Below are positions 1-5,472 of a stretch of 6,877 nt of DNA, piece after piece; position 1 is the stretch's first letter; every line of letters starts with the position of its first letter. The notes under the pieces are model-generated. The model made no database searches, was not told the DNA's origin, and saw nothing but the letters and a program-made list of their open reading frames with translations. Origin of the DNA: Candidatus Bathyarchaeota archaeon (GTDB taxonomy: Archaea > Thermoproteota > Bathyarchaeia > RBG-16-48-13 > GCA-020355125); contig DAOVBJ010000046.1 in assembly GCA_030670615.1 (NCBI GenBank), positions 1 through 6,877 on the forward strand, in the 5' to 3' direction. Made by a program: the position numbers and the translations under genes.

Positions 1-22
1 GTGATATCACTAACGATATCAG
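1..22. promoter_or_regulatory. Possible operator: palindrome and direct repeat before the first gene
   Basis: Bases 1-10 form a perfect 10-bp palindrome (GTGATATCAC). The 7-mer GATATCA occurs at 3-9 and again at 15-21, a 12-bp spacing. Both copies lie directly upstream of the ribosome binding site of the first gene. This could be a transcription factor site, but the upstream promoter is outside the window and a chance arrangement is possible. Confidence 0.2.
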
Positions 23-29
23 AGGTGAT
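22..29 (+). promoter_or_regulatory. Strong Shine-Dalgarno site
   Basis: GAGGTGAT at 22-29 is fully complementary to the usual archaeal 16S rRNA 3' end and lies 6 bases before the ATG at 36. It fixes the start of the small gene and supports the view that this gene is real and that the genome is archaeal. Confidence 0.75.
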
Positions 30-35
30 AAAATT

Positions 36-266
36 ATGTATAGAGAACATTTTCCACATGAGCGTCGATACTTAGCGAGACATAGACGTCCTGGGGGACG
101 TAGATACCCTTGGAGACGTAGATTCTTAACCCAAGAAGAGAAAAAAGAACTGAACGAAAGAAGGATGAAGCGGATAGAGCAATACAAAGAGTTCTTGGAA
201 AAAGAGTTAGCTGGAGTAAACGAGCATTTAGAGAAATTGAAGAAAGAATCACAAACGGAAAAATAA
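36..266 (+). CDS. Small Arg-rich coiled-coil protein, DUF5320-like
   Basis: A 76-residue protein of unknown function. The N-terminal part (residues 1-30) is dense in Arg, His, Pro and aromatic residues (for example RRPGGRRYPWRRRF at about 17-30). Residues 32-76 form a highly charged helix (LTQEEKKELNERRMKRIEQY onward) likely to be a coiled coil. This two-part layout, a Gly/Arg/Tyr/Pro-rich head followed by a '(T/S)PEEE..' helix, is that of small DUF5320-type proteins common in anaerobic archaea and bacteria, often near metal-cofactor or redox genes; the assignment is from overall pattern, not a clear signature. There is no signal peptide and no membrane segment. The strong ribosome binding site at 22-29 sets the start. 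It appears to be the end of a transcription unit, since a hairpin with a T-run follows at 278-304. The basic head could bind nucleic acid, but nothing proves this. Confidence 0.7.
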   Translation: MYREHFPHERRYLARHRRPGGRRYPWRRRFLTQEEKKELNERRMKRIEQYKEFLEKELAGVNEHLEKLKKESQTEK

Positions 267-277
267 CTAGCTTCGAA

Positions 278-304
278 TGCGTAACATTGCACGCAGATTT
301 TTTT
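278..304 (+). terminator. Hairpin plus T-tract after the small basic gene
   Basis: TGCGT (278-282) pairs with ACGCA (291-295) around an 8-base loop and is followed by a run of seven T at 298-304. The stem is short, but position (12 bases after the stop codon) and T-tract fit an archaeal terminator. Confidence 0.45.
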
Positions 305-590
305 ATGCTAACGTCTACAATACGCGACGAGTTTTCTGAAGTGTTGAAATCTCACGAACGAAACATCGTGTAGACGAGCTCGGCTTTCTTTTTAGCCACT
401 TACCTGCGATTTTATCGACGATTTTGAATGCTATATAAAAAGAGGGCCACTCGGCGCTTATTACAGACTTACTTTGGTCATCTGTGAAGACCCTTGTCCT
501 GAACATGCTGAGGCAGTATCATGGCTGAGTGAATTATCCAGTGTGGCAGTATCTTCCGACTTGGTTAAACTTGAGGTATTTATTAAATGA
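305..590 (+). pseudogene. Probable decayed thioredoxin-like gene remnant
   Basis: Protein-like sequence runs through three frames. Frame one opens with ATG at 305 and gives 22 residues (MLTSTIRDEFSEVLK then SHERNIV) to a TAG at 371. Frame two (367-435) gives RVDELGFLFSHLPAILS and more. Frame three is open from 396 to the TGA at 588-590 without an ATG, and contains LVICEDPCPEHAEAVSWLSE (474-533) and ends in SDLVKLEVFIK. The last part resembles the first beta-alpha-beta unit of thioredoxin/glutaredoxin-like disulfide oxidoreductases, where a strand leads to a CxxC site and a helix is followed by a 'VKLEV' strand. Here the site reads C-P-E-H, so the second Cys is absent, and no downstream half is found. 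A TATA-like box lies inside at 432-440, so an alternative is a real small ORF starting at TTG 474 (38 residues). I favour a relic; the family call is tentative. Confidence 0.35.
432..440 (+). promoter_or_regulatory. TATA-like box
   Basis: ATATAAAA-type sequence (TATATAAAA at 432-440) is a good archaeal TATA match in this AT-rich gap. Transcription would begin near 460 and could feed the short ORF from TTG 474. It also falls inside the putative relic reading frame, so it may be fortuitous. Confidence 0.25.
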
Positions 591-934
591 CTCTCTAGAC
601 AGGACCTCAAGGAACACTGGAGTAAACATACGCTAACAGCTTTGAACATGAAACAAAAAGCTTACCAACAACATTACCGAATAAAAGCGAAAAACTAAAC
701 AATATATACAAATCGGAAGATGTAAGGTAAGGAAATGTATCTTCCCTTATCTTGATCTCTTTATAGTTTTTCCCCAACTTTAGAGACCGCATCGGCATCG
801 ATGCTTATGTGAAAAAGTATATGATGGGGCTTCGTGGAATGATTGGTTGAGACCCGCGCCTTCTTTCCGGTTTTAGTTAGCTAGTGTCCGTATAGCTTGT
901 TCTGCAAAATCAATTATCCAGAAGGGGATGTTCG
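591..934. other. Gene-poor stretch, no supported gene
   Basis: No convincing gene. A TATA-like run (AATATATAC, about 699-707) has no obvious target. A short coding-like tail between about 767 and 844 on the plus strand reads FRDRIGIDAYVKKYMMGLRG and stops at a TGA, but it begins directly after a stop and has no start of its own, so it may be the end of a lost gene. A TAGCTA palindrome is at 878-883. Confidence 0.4.
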
Positions 935-942
935 TTAAATAA
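935..942 (+). promoter_or_regulatory. TATA-like box for the ferredoxin pair
   Basis: TTAAATAA at 935-942 is a plausible archaeal TATA box. Initiation about 25 bases downstream (near 967) would give a leader of roughly 45 bases carrying the GGAGTGA ribosome binding site. Confidence 0.35.
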
Positions 943-995
943 CTTTAAGACAGATCGATTTAAGATTGTGAATGTGAAATGTCTTAATTGAATAC

Positions 996-1002
996 GGAGT
1001 GA
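996..1002 (+). promoter_or_regulatory. Shine-Dalgarno site for the ferredoxin gene
   Basis: GGAGTGA at 996-1002, 9 bases before the ATG at 1012, matches the archaeal anti-Shine-Dalgarno except for one missing G. It selects ATG 1012; the ATG at 1002 is in another frame. Confidence 0.6.
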
Positions 1003-1011
1003 TGTTGTGTC

Positions 1012-1716
1012 ATGAAAATAGATGAGGAAAAATGCGTTGAATGCCAGTTGTGCATGGCGTATTGTCCTGTAGGCGCGATAAAGTCGTCAGATGAAGACGT
1101 CTACGTAGACCAGGAGTCGTGCGTCGAGTGTGCTGTCTGTCTGAAGAGCGGGGTGTGTCCACAAGAAGCTTTCTACCAGCCTCCCTTGGAGTGGCCTCGA
1201 ATTCTTAGATCCCAATTCAGTGATCCCTTGGTAGCCCATCCCGTGACGGGAATAATGGGTCGGGGAACGGCGGAGATGAAGACGAATGATGTCACCGGCC
1301 GCTTCCGGGAGGGAGAGGTGGGCTTCGCCATAGAGATGGGCCGCCCAGGAATCTCGACGAGCCTCATCGACGTGGAGAAAGTTGCCATGGCTCTGGTGGG
1401 AAAGGTAGATTTTGAAGCCCTTAATCCAGTAACTGTTCTGTTGGACAAGGGAACGGGTAGGTTCAAGGACCCAAGGGTGAGGGGGGTGAGGGCTCTGTCG
1501 GCCATCATAGAGTGCAAGACAACAGAGGACAGAGGCCTCGAGGTCTTGAATATCCTCAAAGAGGTATCTGAAAAGATTGACACGGTCTTCAGCCTCTGCG
1601 TCATCAACAGATGCCAGGGCCACAAGGTCCCATTCAAGACTAGGATGGAGGAAGCCGGATACACGCCAAGGATTAATGGTAAGACCAATGTGGGATTGGG
1701 GAGGCCACTGGCATGA
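1012..1716 (+). CDS. Two-[4Fe-4S] ferredoxin fused to a conserved domain of unknown function
   Basis: A 234-residue cytoplasmic iron-sulfur protein. Residues 1-50 are a bacterial-type ferredoxin domain: C8, C11, C14 and C18-P form the first CX2CX2CX3CP motif, and C37, C40, C43 and C49-P form a second with a longer final gap (CX2CX2CX5CP). The remaining ~180 residues are a separate domain with a blocky, conserved look: GRGTAEMKTNDVTGR (about 84-98), VGFAIEMGRPG, DVEKVAMALVGKVDF, and a closing NGKTNVGLGRPL at the C-terminus. I recognise this as a conserved ferredoxin-linked domain seen in anaerobic archaea and bacteria, but know no function for it. The stop codon overlaps the start of the next gene (ATGA, 1713-1716), so the two are coupled and probably act together. 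The ferredoxin part likely passes electrons; the C-terminal domain may bind substrate or partner. Minus-strand ORFs over this gene are shadows. Confidence 0.9.
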   Translation: MKIDEEKCVECQLCMAYCPVGAIKSSDEDVYVDQESCVECAVCLKSGVCPQEAFYQPPLEWPRILRSQFSDPLVAHPVTGIMGRGTAEMKTNDVTGRFREGEVGFAIEMGRPGISTSLIDVEKVAMALVGKVDFEALNPVTVLLDKGTGRFKDPRVRGVRALSAIIECKTTEDRGLEVLNILKEVSEKIDTVFSLCVINRCQGHKVPFKTRMEEAGYTPRINGKTNVGLGRPLA

Positions 1717-2411
1717 CTCACACCCATCACCGAAGGGGCTCCAGGGAATCCCTCGAAAAGGACTTCGTGGTCTTAGCCATGATCGACCCAGCAGTCAAAG
1801 CCCAACATACCTATAAAGAACCCTTGACGGAGCGGGTTACGCGGTTTCTAGATATCTGTGGGAGGCATAATCCCGTTGCTCTAGCTGCTCGCACACCTGA
1901 TAGACGGCTGCGGTACCTCAAGGGATGGGACGCCAACATGGACGGCGGCATCCACCGCGCAGCGAACGTGAGTGAAATAACATCTTGTGAGGATATTGAG
2001 GGAATTGGACACGCTGTATATACCAACAAACCCGATGTAGCAGGCTTACTAGAGGAGCTGAAGGATGCTGATCTGGGACTCAGCATAGTTGTGAGCGGCG
2101 TATTCGAGGAGGTCTTTGACGCATGTGAGAGGGCGGGAATCGAACCTCACACCGTCAACATGAGCCTAGAGACATGGGGTAAGACCGAACTCCTTCCCAA
2201 GAGTCCGGTCCTGGAGCTCTGCACGATGTGCGGCCACGCCATGATTGCCCCAAAACTCGCGGAGACCTTGATGGACAGGGTTAAGAGAGGCGGTATGACA
2301 CCTGAGGAGGCTGCCGTTGAACTTGGGAAACAATGTACCTGTAACATCTTCAACACAGTAAGAGCCGCAGAGATCATCCGCAGCAACACCATAGAACAAG
2401 CACAACCCTAA
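1713..2411 (+). CDS. Conserved protein of unknown function with N-terminal His cluster and C-terminal Cys motifs, partner of the ferredoxin
   Basis: A 232-residue soluble protein. It begins MTHTHHRRGSRESLEKDFVV, with three His in the first six residues; the conserved look of this start supports ATG 1713, which overlaps the upstream stop by four bases (ATGA). The middle contains RFLDICGRHNPVALA (44-58), a region around HAVYTN (100-105) and LGLSIVVSGVF (121-131), suggestive of an alpha/beta fold. The C-terminal part carries C170-T-M-C173-G-H175 and, 35 residues on, C208-T-C210 followed by NIFNTVRAAEI. These four Cys plus nearby His could ligate a metal or an iron-sulfur cluster. I know the pairing of this protein with the ferredoxin-domain protein as a conserved hypothetical pair but not its reaction. 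No signal peptide or membrane segment. A good terminator follows at 2440-2480, so the operon is just these two genes. Confidence 0.85.
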   Translation: MTHTHHRRGSRESLEKDFVVLAMIDPAVKAQHTYKEPLTERVTRFLDICGRHNPVALAARTPDRRLRYLKGWDANMDGGIHRAANVSEITSCEDIEGIGHAVYTNKPDVAGLLEELKDADLGLSIVVSGVFEEVFDACERAGIEPHTVNMSLETWGKTELLPKSPVLELCTMCGHAMIAPKLAETLMDRVKRGGMTPEEAAVELGKQCTCNIFNTVRAAEIIRSNTIEQAQP

Positions 2412-2439
2412 TGAAACCACTAAAAGAGAAGCAGTTTTC

Positions 2440-2480
2440 AGCTGGCAAAAGTGGTGATCACTGGCCAGCTTTTTGTTTTA
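2440..2480 (+). terminator. Stem-loop terminator of the ferredoxin operon
   Basis: AGCTGGC (2440-2446) pairs perfectly with GCCAGCT (2464-2470). An inner AGTG/CACT stem (2450-2453 with 2459-2462) extends the hairpin, and TTTTTGTTTT follows. It lies about 28 bases after the stop codon. Confidence 0.75.
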
Positions 2481-2722
2481 TATCATTTTGCAAGTCATAC
2501 GTATAATTGTTGGCAGTTGCGTGATCCAGAAAACCAGTTTTTGCAATCTAATATGCCTAAATAAATAGCTGTACGCAATCTATTTCTATAACATACTCAA
2601 AGCCAAATCATATAATAAAATGTAGTGTAGATTACGCGTCTCTGAATTCTAAATACATCTCATACATTCGTTACCAGGTAAACTAAAATAGTTATGAGAA
2701 TCAACATCGTTCGTGTGATAAA
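2481..2722 (+). promoter_or_regulatory. AT-rich intergenic region with promoter elements for the oxidoreductase
   Basis: No gene is seen. The best TATA-like element is ATATAATAAAA at 2610-2620, which would place transcription start near 2645 and leave a leader of about 80 bases. A weaker candidate is AACTAAAATA at 2681-2690. Just before the ATG at 2723 there is GTGAT (2715-2719), a partial and closely spaced ribosome binding site, so translation may be weak or the leader short. Confidence 0.35.
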
Positions 2723-3637
2723 ATGAAGTTTGGTGTCATGATATTTCAAGGAGGCTTTACCTATCCTCAGATCAAAGAGCTTTGGCTTATGTCTGAAAGA
2801 CTTGGTTTTGATTCTGTCTGGGCATACGATCATTTCTCTCAATTAGGCGATTGCCTTGAAGGTTGGACTCTGATCTCCTCGTTAGCACCTTTGTCAGAGA
2901 ATATCAGGTTTGGATTGTTGGTGGCTTGTAATTCCTATCGTCATCCTCCTTTGTTAGCGAAGATGGCTTCAACCCTCGATATTGTTAGTAATGGTAGATT
3001 AGAGTTTGGTTTAGGAGCTGGAGACGCTCCTAAAGAATATGAAGGCTATGGGTATCCTTTTCCAAGAGCGTCCATAAGAATTGAACAGTTGGACGAATCT
3101 TTAACTATAATAAAGAAGATGTGGACTGAAGTTAGACCAAGCTACAAGGGGAAATACTATTCTATCAAGGAAGTTAGGAGTGGACCAAGACCAATACAGA
3201 AGCCACATCCACCCATCTGGATTGGCTCCTTATCAGGTAAGAGATTGATCTCTACAGTTGCAGCTAAACACGCGGATGTCTATAACATCAGAGCTTTCAA
3301 TTTTGATGATTACATCAGAAAGATGGAGATTTTTAAAAATAGTTGCGAACGGGTTGGTAGAAGTTTTGATGAGGTTGAAAAAACTATACATGTTGATTTC
3401 GTCATAGCTAGAAACAGGTCAAATCTCGAGGATAAGCTTGCTCGCTATGCGAAGTTCAAGGGTAGGTCAGTGGATGAATGTAAGAAACGTATTATTTATG
3501 GTACACCTGATACATGTTCAGAAACGGTAAAAGAATATAGCGATCTTGGTGTTCAAGGTTTAATACTATGCTTCCAACCAAATAAACGAATCGAGGACTT
3601 GCAACTATTTTCTGAAGTAATCCAACAAATTGCTTAG
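2723..3637 (+). CDS. LLM-class flavin/F420-dependent oxidoreductase
   Basis: A 304-residue enzyme of the luciferase-like monooxygenase superfamily (TIM barrel), most like the archaeal/actinobacterial F420-dependent branch (TIGR03560-like). Evidence in order: MKFGVMIF first strand; LGFDSVWAYDHF (28-38) with the usual Asp-His; LEGWTLISSLAPLSENIRFG (45-64); VACNSYRHPPLLAKMASTLD (67-86) followed by SNGRLEFGLGAG (89-100); a GKYY segment (143-146); and GPRPIQKPHPPIWIG (154-168), the most typical block. Length is normal for the family. Such enzymes use reduced F420 or FMN to transfer hydride to varied small substrates; the substrate here cannot be read from the sequence. It stands alone, with its own AT-rich promoter region, and its codons look more A/T-rich at third positions than those of the genes on either side, which may point to a different origin or lower expression. 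The stop codon sits within a TAGCTAGCTA repeat. Confidence 0.9.
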   Translation: MKFGVMIFQGGFTYPQIKELWLMSERLGFDSVWAYDHFSQLGDCLEGWTLISSLAPLSENIRFGLLVACNSYRHPPLLAKMASTLDIVSNGRLEFGLGAGDAPKEYEGYGYPFPRASIRIEQLDESLTIIKKMWTEVRPSYKGKYYSIKEVRSGPRPIQKPHPPIWIGSLSGKRLISTVAAKHADVYNIRAFNFDDYIRKMEIFKNSCERVGRSFDEVEKTIHVDFVIARNRSNLEDKLARYAKFKGRSVDECKKRIIYGTPDTCSETVKEYSDLGVQGLILCFQPNKRIEDLQLFSEVIQQIA

Positions 3638-3672
3638 CTAGCTATGAGATTATTTGATGTTTACACAGCAAA

Positions 3673-3858
3673 TTAGCTAACTAAACCCCTTCTTCTTACA
3701 GTCATTGAAACCCTGACACTCGACCCGTCTCCTCTGGCTGCGGAAACAGCAACCTTCTTCCCGACCGATCCCGCTATCTCTGCAACATGTCTAAGTGTAA
3801 ATCCTGAACAGAGTAGGACTGAGTGAATGCCTTCCTCTTTGACAAGCTTTTCGCACAC
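3673..3858 (-). pseudogene. Truncated DUF6506-like fragment
   Basis: A 61-residue minus-strand ORF with GTG as the only start. It reads CEKLVKEEGIHSVLLCSGFT, then HVAEIAGSVGKKVAVSAARG, and ends in basic residues (TVRRRGLVS). The pattern 'ELVEEGV..IELCGGFG...VAKVAEAVGGKVPVG' is the core of small (~100-residue) DUF6506 proteins of unknown role. The family's N-terminal strand and helix are missing: two stops (TAG at 3876-3874 and 3870-3868) lie just upstream in frame, and no N-terminal piece is visible in other frames. I therefore call it a relic, though a short functional protein is possible. A TATATAAT-like box on the minus strand (about 3991-3984) could still drive transcription. An imperfect 13-base inverted repeat flanks it. 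Confidence 0.4.
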
Positions 3859-3871
3859 TTTAACTAGCTAA
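3673..3871. repeat. Imperfect 13-base inverted repeat around the DUF6506-like fragment
   Basis: TTAGCTAACTAAA at 3673-3685 and the reverse complement of 3859-3871 (TTAGCTAGTTAAA) agree at 11 of 13 positions. The two arms exactly bracket the 61-residue ORF; its stop codon lies in the left arm. This may be the footprint of an insertion or excision, or a chance product of the TAGCTA motifs that recur in this gap. Confidence 0.35.
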
Positions 3872-4100
3872 GTCTAACCAAAGAGTAAACTAAACATCCT
3901 TTCAAACAGGTAAATCTGACGCATTTAGTTTGACGTACACGATTATTTAGATGAAATCCAGCTATATTATGCCTCATATTACATTATATAGCGAATTAAA
4001 ATATGTATGCTAACTTGTAAAAAACGTCATAGTGTAACGGTATTGTGTACATCTCCATTTTGACGTGTTTTTCATCAAAAGAAGTAAAAAACGGAGTTTA
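3872..4100. other. AT-rich intergenic stretch without a supported gene
   Basis: No supported gene. An inverted repeat is present: AACGTCA (4023-4029) against TGACGTG (4061-4067), with about 30 bases between. On the minus strand an open stretch (about 4097-3996) follows, in the same frame, a double stop (TAG TAA, 4103-4098) that ends the ORF described next; it contains SFDEKHVKMEMYTIPLHYDV and may be coding debris. Confidence 0.3.
4085..4090 (-). terminator. Possible U-tract terminator for the minus-strand ORF
   Basis: Six consecutive T on the minus strand, 11-16 bases beyond the TAG at 4101-4103, followed by further T-rich sequence. No clear stem; archaeal termination can rely on U-tracts alone. 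Confidence 0.25.
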
Positions 4101-4341
4101 CTACATTTTGATGAGGTCTGAACATGCAAAAAACCCTTTTTTTCCAACTGTTTTACATCTTTTTAGTCCTTTTCCGTAGTTACCTTGTAAAGTGTTGTTT
4201 ATCCAGAACATCTTGCTAGCAGGCTTATTCGGGTGTCCTTCATGAACTTGGTCTGCGACCATGTGAAACCCATCCTCCAAGCGTATGTCTCAGGCATTTA
4301 TTTACTAGACAGATAGCTAGCTTCACATCCACGCCATTCAT
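4101..4341 (-). pseudogene. Possible small minus-strand gene with one frameshift, unknown family
   Basis: Two overlapping minus-strand reading frames look protein-like and join with a single-base shift. The first starts at ATG 4341 and reads MNGVDVKLAICLVNKCLRHT before drifting into WVSHGRRPSS and a TGA at 4242-4240. The second is open from 4289 to the TAG at 4103-4101 (first usable start TTG 4280, first ATG 4262) and reads LEDGFHMVADQVHEGHPNKP, ASKMFWINNTLQGNYGKGLK, RCKTVGKKGFFACSDLIKM. Dropping one G from the GG pair near 4278-4276 would give one chain of about 80 residues (...CLRHTLEDGFHMV...). A T6 run on the minus strand (4090-4085) follows the stop and could terminate transcription. I do not recognise the family. 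It could be a 53-59-residue intact protein, a frameshifted relic, a sequencing error, or a chance open frame. Confidence 0.3.
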
Positions 4342-4358
4342 CCGTATTTGCGTAAAAG

Positions 4359-4365
4359 TTTAAAG
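4359..4365 (+). promoter_or_regulatory. TATA-like box for the radical SAM operon
   Basis: TTTAAAG at 4359-4365 within an A/T-rich tract lies about 70 bases before the proposed TTG start at 4431, giving a leader near 45 bases. The TTTAAA core is symmetric and also lies about 20 bases upstream of the minus-strand ATG at 4341, so it could serve either direction. Confidence 0.3.
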
Positions 4366-4430
4366 TAAGTTAGATGAGGTAAAGATAACTAGGCTTCCCA
4401 TAGCCTTAAACTATGTGAGAGAGATGCTCG

Positions 4431-5465
4431 TTGAAGTCTACCGCTTTGGTCCGTAAGAAGGCATTGCTGCTCGAGGCAGGGGCGATCCATCTGCTAAATC
4501 CTGAGCTCTCAGCCCATGCTGAAAGGCCATCAGCAGGTCCAGACGCGGGTCTCAAAGGTTTTTACCTCGGGTTTGGGCGTCACCGCGTTCGAATGACCAT
4601 AGCTCAGAATCTAAGTGAAACACCGTTTAAGCTGAAGAGGGAAGGAGAGGGCTATAGTATTATGCGAGGAGAATCCACCTTCCTGAGGAACGTGACCGTG
4701 GAGACCCCCTTCCTTCATTCCCCAAACCAGGCCTTCATAAACCTGGCTTCACCATGTATCTTCAACTGCAAGTTCTGCGCAACCCCAAAGTTGAAGATTA
4801 GGTTTACGTTAAGTCCGAGAAAGGTTCTGGCATTAATAAAATCCGCTATGAGGAGGGGCGGGGTTGAGGGCATAGCCCTCACTAGCGGCGTGATCGATTC
4901 CGAGGAGAAGACCATCAAGCTCATGGTAGACGCCGTCAGGCTCATCAGGGAAGAGCTTGGCCACGAAATACCGATAGGCGTAGAGCCGTACGTTACCAAG
5001 AAAAGCCACATAGATGAGCTTTACAGCGTTGGCAGCGATGAAATGAAGATAAATGTCGAAAGCTTTGATAGAGAAATTATTAAGGCGGTATGCCCCGACA
5101 TCAACTATGACAAGATCCTTTCAGCACTGGAGTACTCCGTAAACGTCTTCGGAAAGAACAGGGTTTGCAGCAACATCTTGATCGGGTTAGGGGAGTCCGA
5201 TGACAACGTCCTTCATGGCTTGGAATGGATGGCTGAGAGGGGTGTAGTGGCAAACCTACGACCCTTACTCATCAACCCACTCAGGAGGCAAGACCTCGCT
5301 GAGGCAACGCAAGGCAGGGCAGCAAGGCCGAGTGCAGCCAGAATGCTGAAGCTTGCTTTGAGCTATAAATCCATACTGGAGAAGCGTGAGTTGAAGACTT
5401 TTATGTTCAAAACCATGTGCCACAAGTGCACGGGCTGCGAAATCACTCCACAACAGGACGTCTGA
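4431..5465 (+). CDS. Radical SAM protein with C-terminal Cys triplet, possible lipoate-pathway enzyme
   Basis: A 344-residue cytoplasmic radical SAM enzyme. ASPC109-IFN-C113-KF-C116 is the CX3CX2C motif that holds the SAM-binding [4Fe-4S] cluster. IALTSGV (148-154) stands where the GGE-type SAM contact usually is, PIGVEPYV (181-188), EMKINVES (204-211) and SNILIGLGES (247-256) give the remaining barrel strands. The C-terminus has C330-HK-C333-TG-C336, a CX2CX2C triplet likely to bind an auxiliary iron-sulfur cluster, as seen in sulfur-inserting or other two-cluster members. Residues 1-100 are an extra N-terminal domain. Start: TTG 4431 is the first possible start after an in-frame TGA at 4416, with GAGAG upstream; TTG 4446 or 4461 are alternatives. 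The next gene begins 8 bases after the stop. Proximity to a lipoate-ligase-family gene suggests sulfur insertion as in archaeal LipS-type lipoyl synthases, but this is inference; other radical SAM reactions are possible. Confidence 0.88.
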   Translation: MKSTALVRKKALLLEAGAIHLLNPELSAHAERPSAGPDAGLKGFYLGFGRHRVRMTIAQNLSETPFKLKREGEGYSIMRGESTFLRNVTVETPFLHSPNQAFINLASPCIFNCKFCATPKLKIRFTLSPRKVLALIKSAMRRGGVEGIALTSGVIDSEEKTIKLMVDAVRLIREELGHEIPIGVEPYVTKKSHIDELYSVGSDEMKINVESFDREIIKAVCPDINYDKILSALEYSVNVFGKNRVCSNILIGLGESDDNVLHGLEWMAERGVVANLRPLLINPLRRQDLAEATQGRAARPSAARMLKLALSYKSILEKRELKTFMFKTMCHKCTGCEITPQQDV

Positions 5466-5472
5466 ACAGCAC

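Noticed and set aside
34..252. 72-codon minus-strand ORF resembling a membrane protein
   Set aside because: Hydrophobic look is the complement of the charged plus-strand gene, which has a perfect ribosome binding site.
1087..1730. Two long minus-strand ORFs (178 and 185 codons) over the ferredoxin gene
   Set aside because: They lie opposite a clear ferredoxin with intact Cys motifs, show no recognisable motif, and arise from the GC-rich codons of the real gene.
1577..1816. 79-codon plus-strand ORF spanning the junction of the ferredoxin gene and its partner
   Set aside because: Out of frame with both real genes, low-complexity Ser/Arg-rich sequence, no ribosome binding site needed for the coupled genes.
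4109..4122. TGATGA followed by CTGA, resembling C and D boxes of an archaeal guide RNA
   Set aside because: The two motifs are only a few bases apart, leaving no room for a guide, and no second C'/D' pair with normal spacing is present.
4225..4310. Plus-strand frame reading MNLVCDHVKPILQAYVSGIY
   Set aside because: Only about 25 codons, no promoter or ribosome binding site, and the opposite strand carries a longer, more protein-like frame.
4424..4456. ATG 4424 as the radical SAM start
   Set aside because: It is out of frame with the radical SAM sequence and stops after ten codons; a short leader peptide is possible but unsupported.
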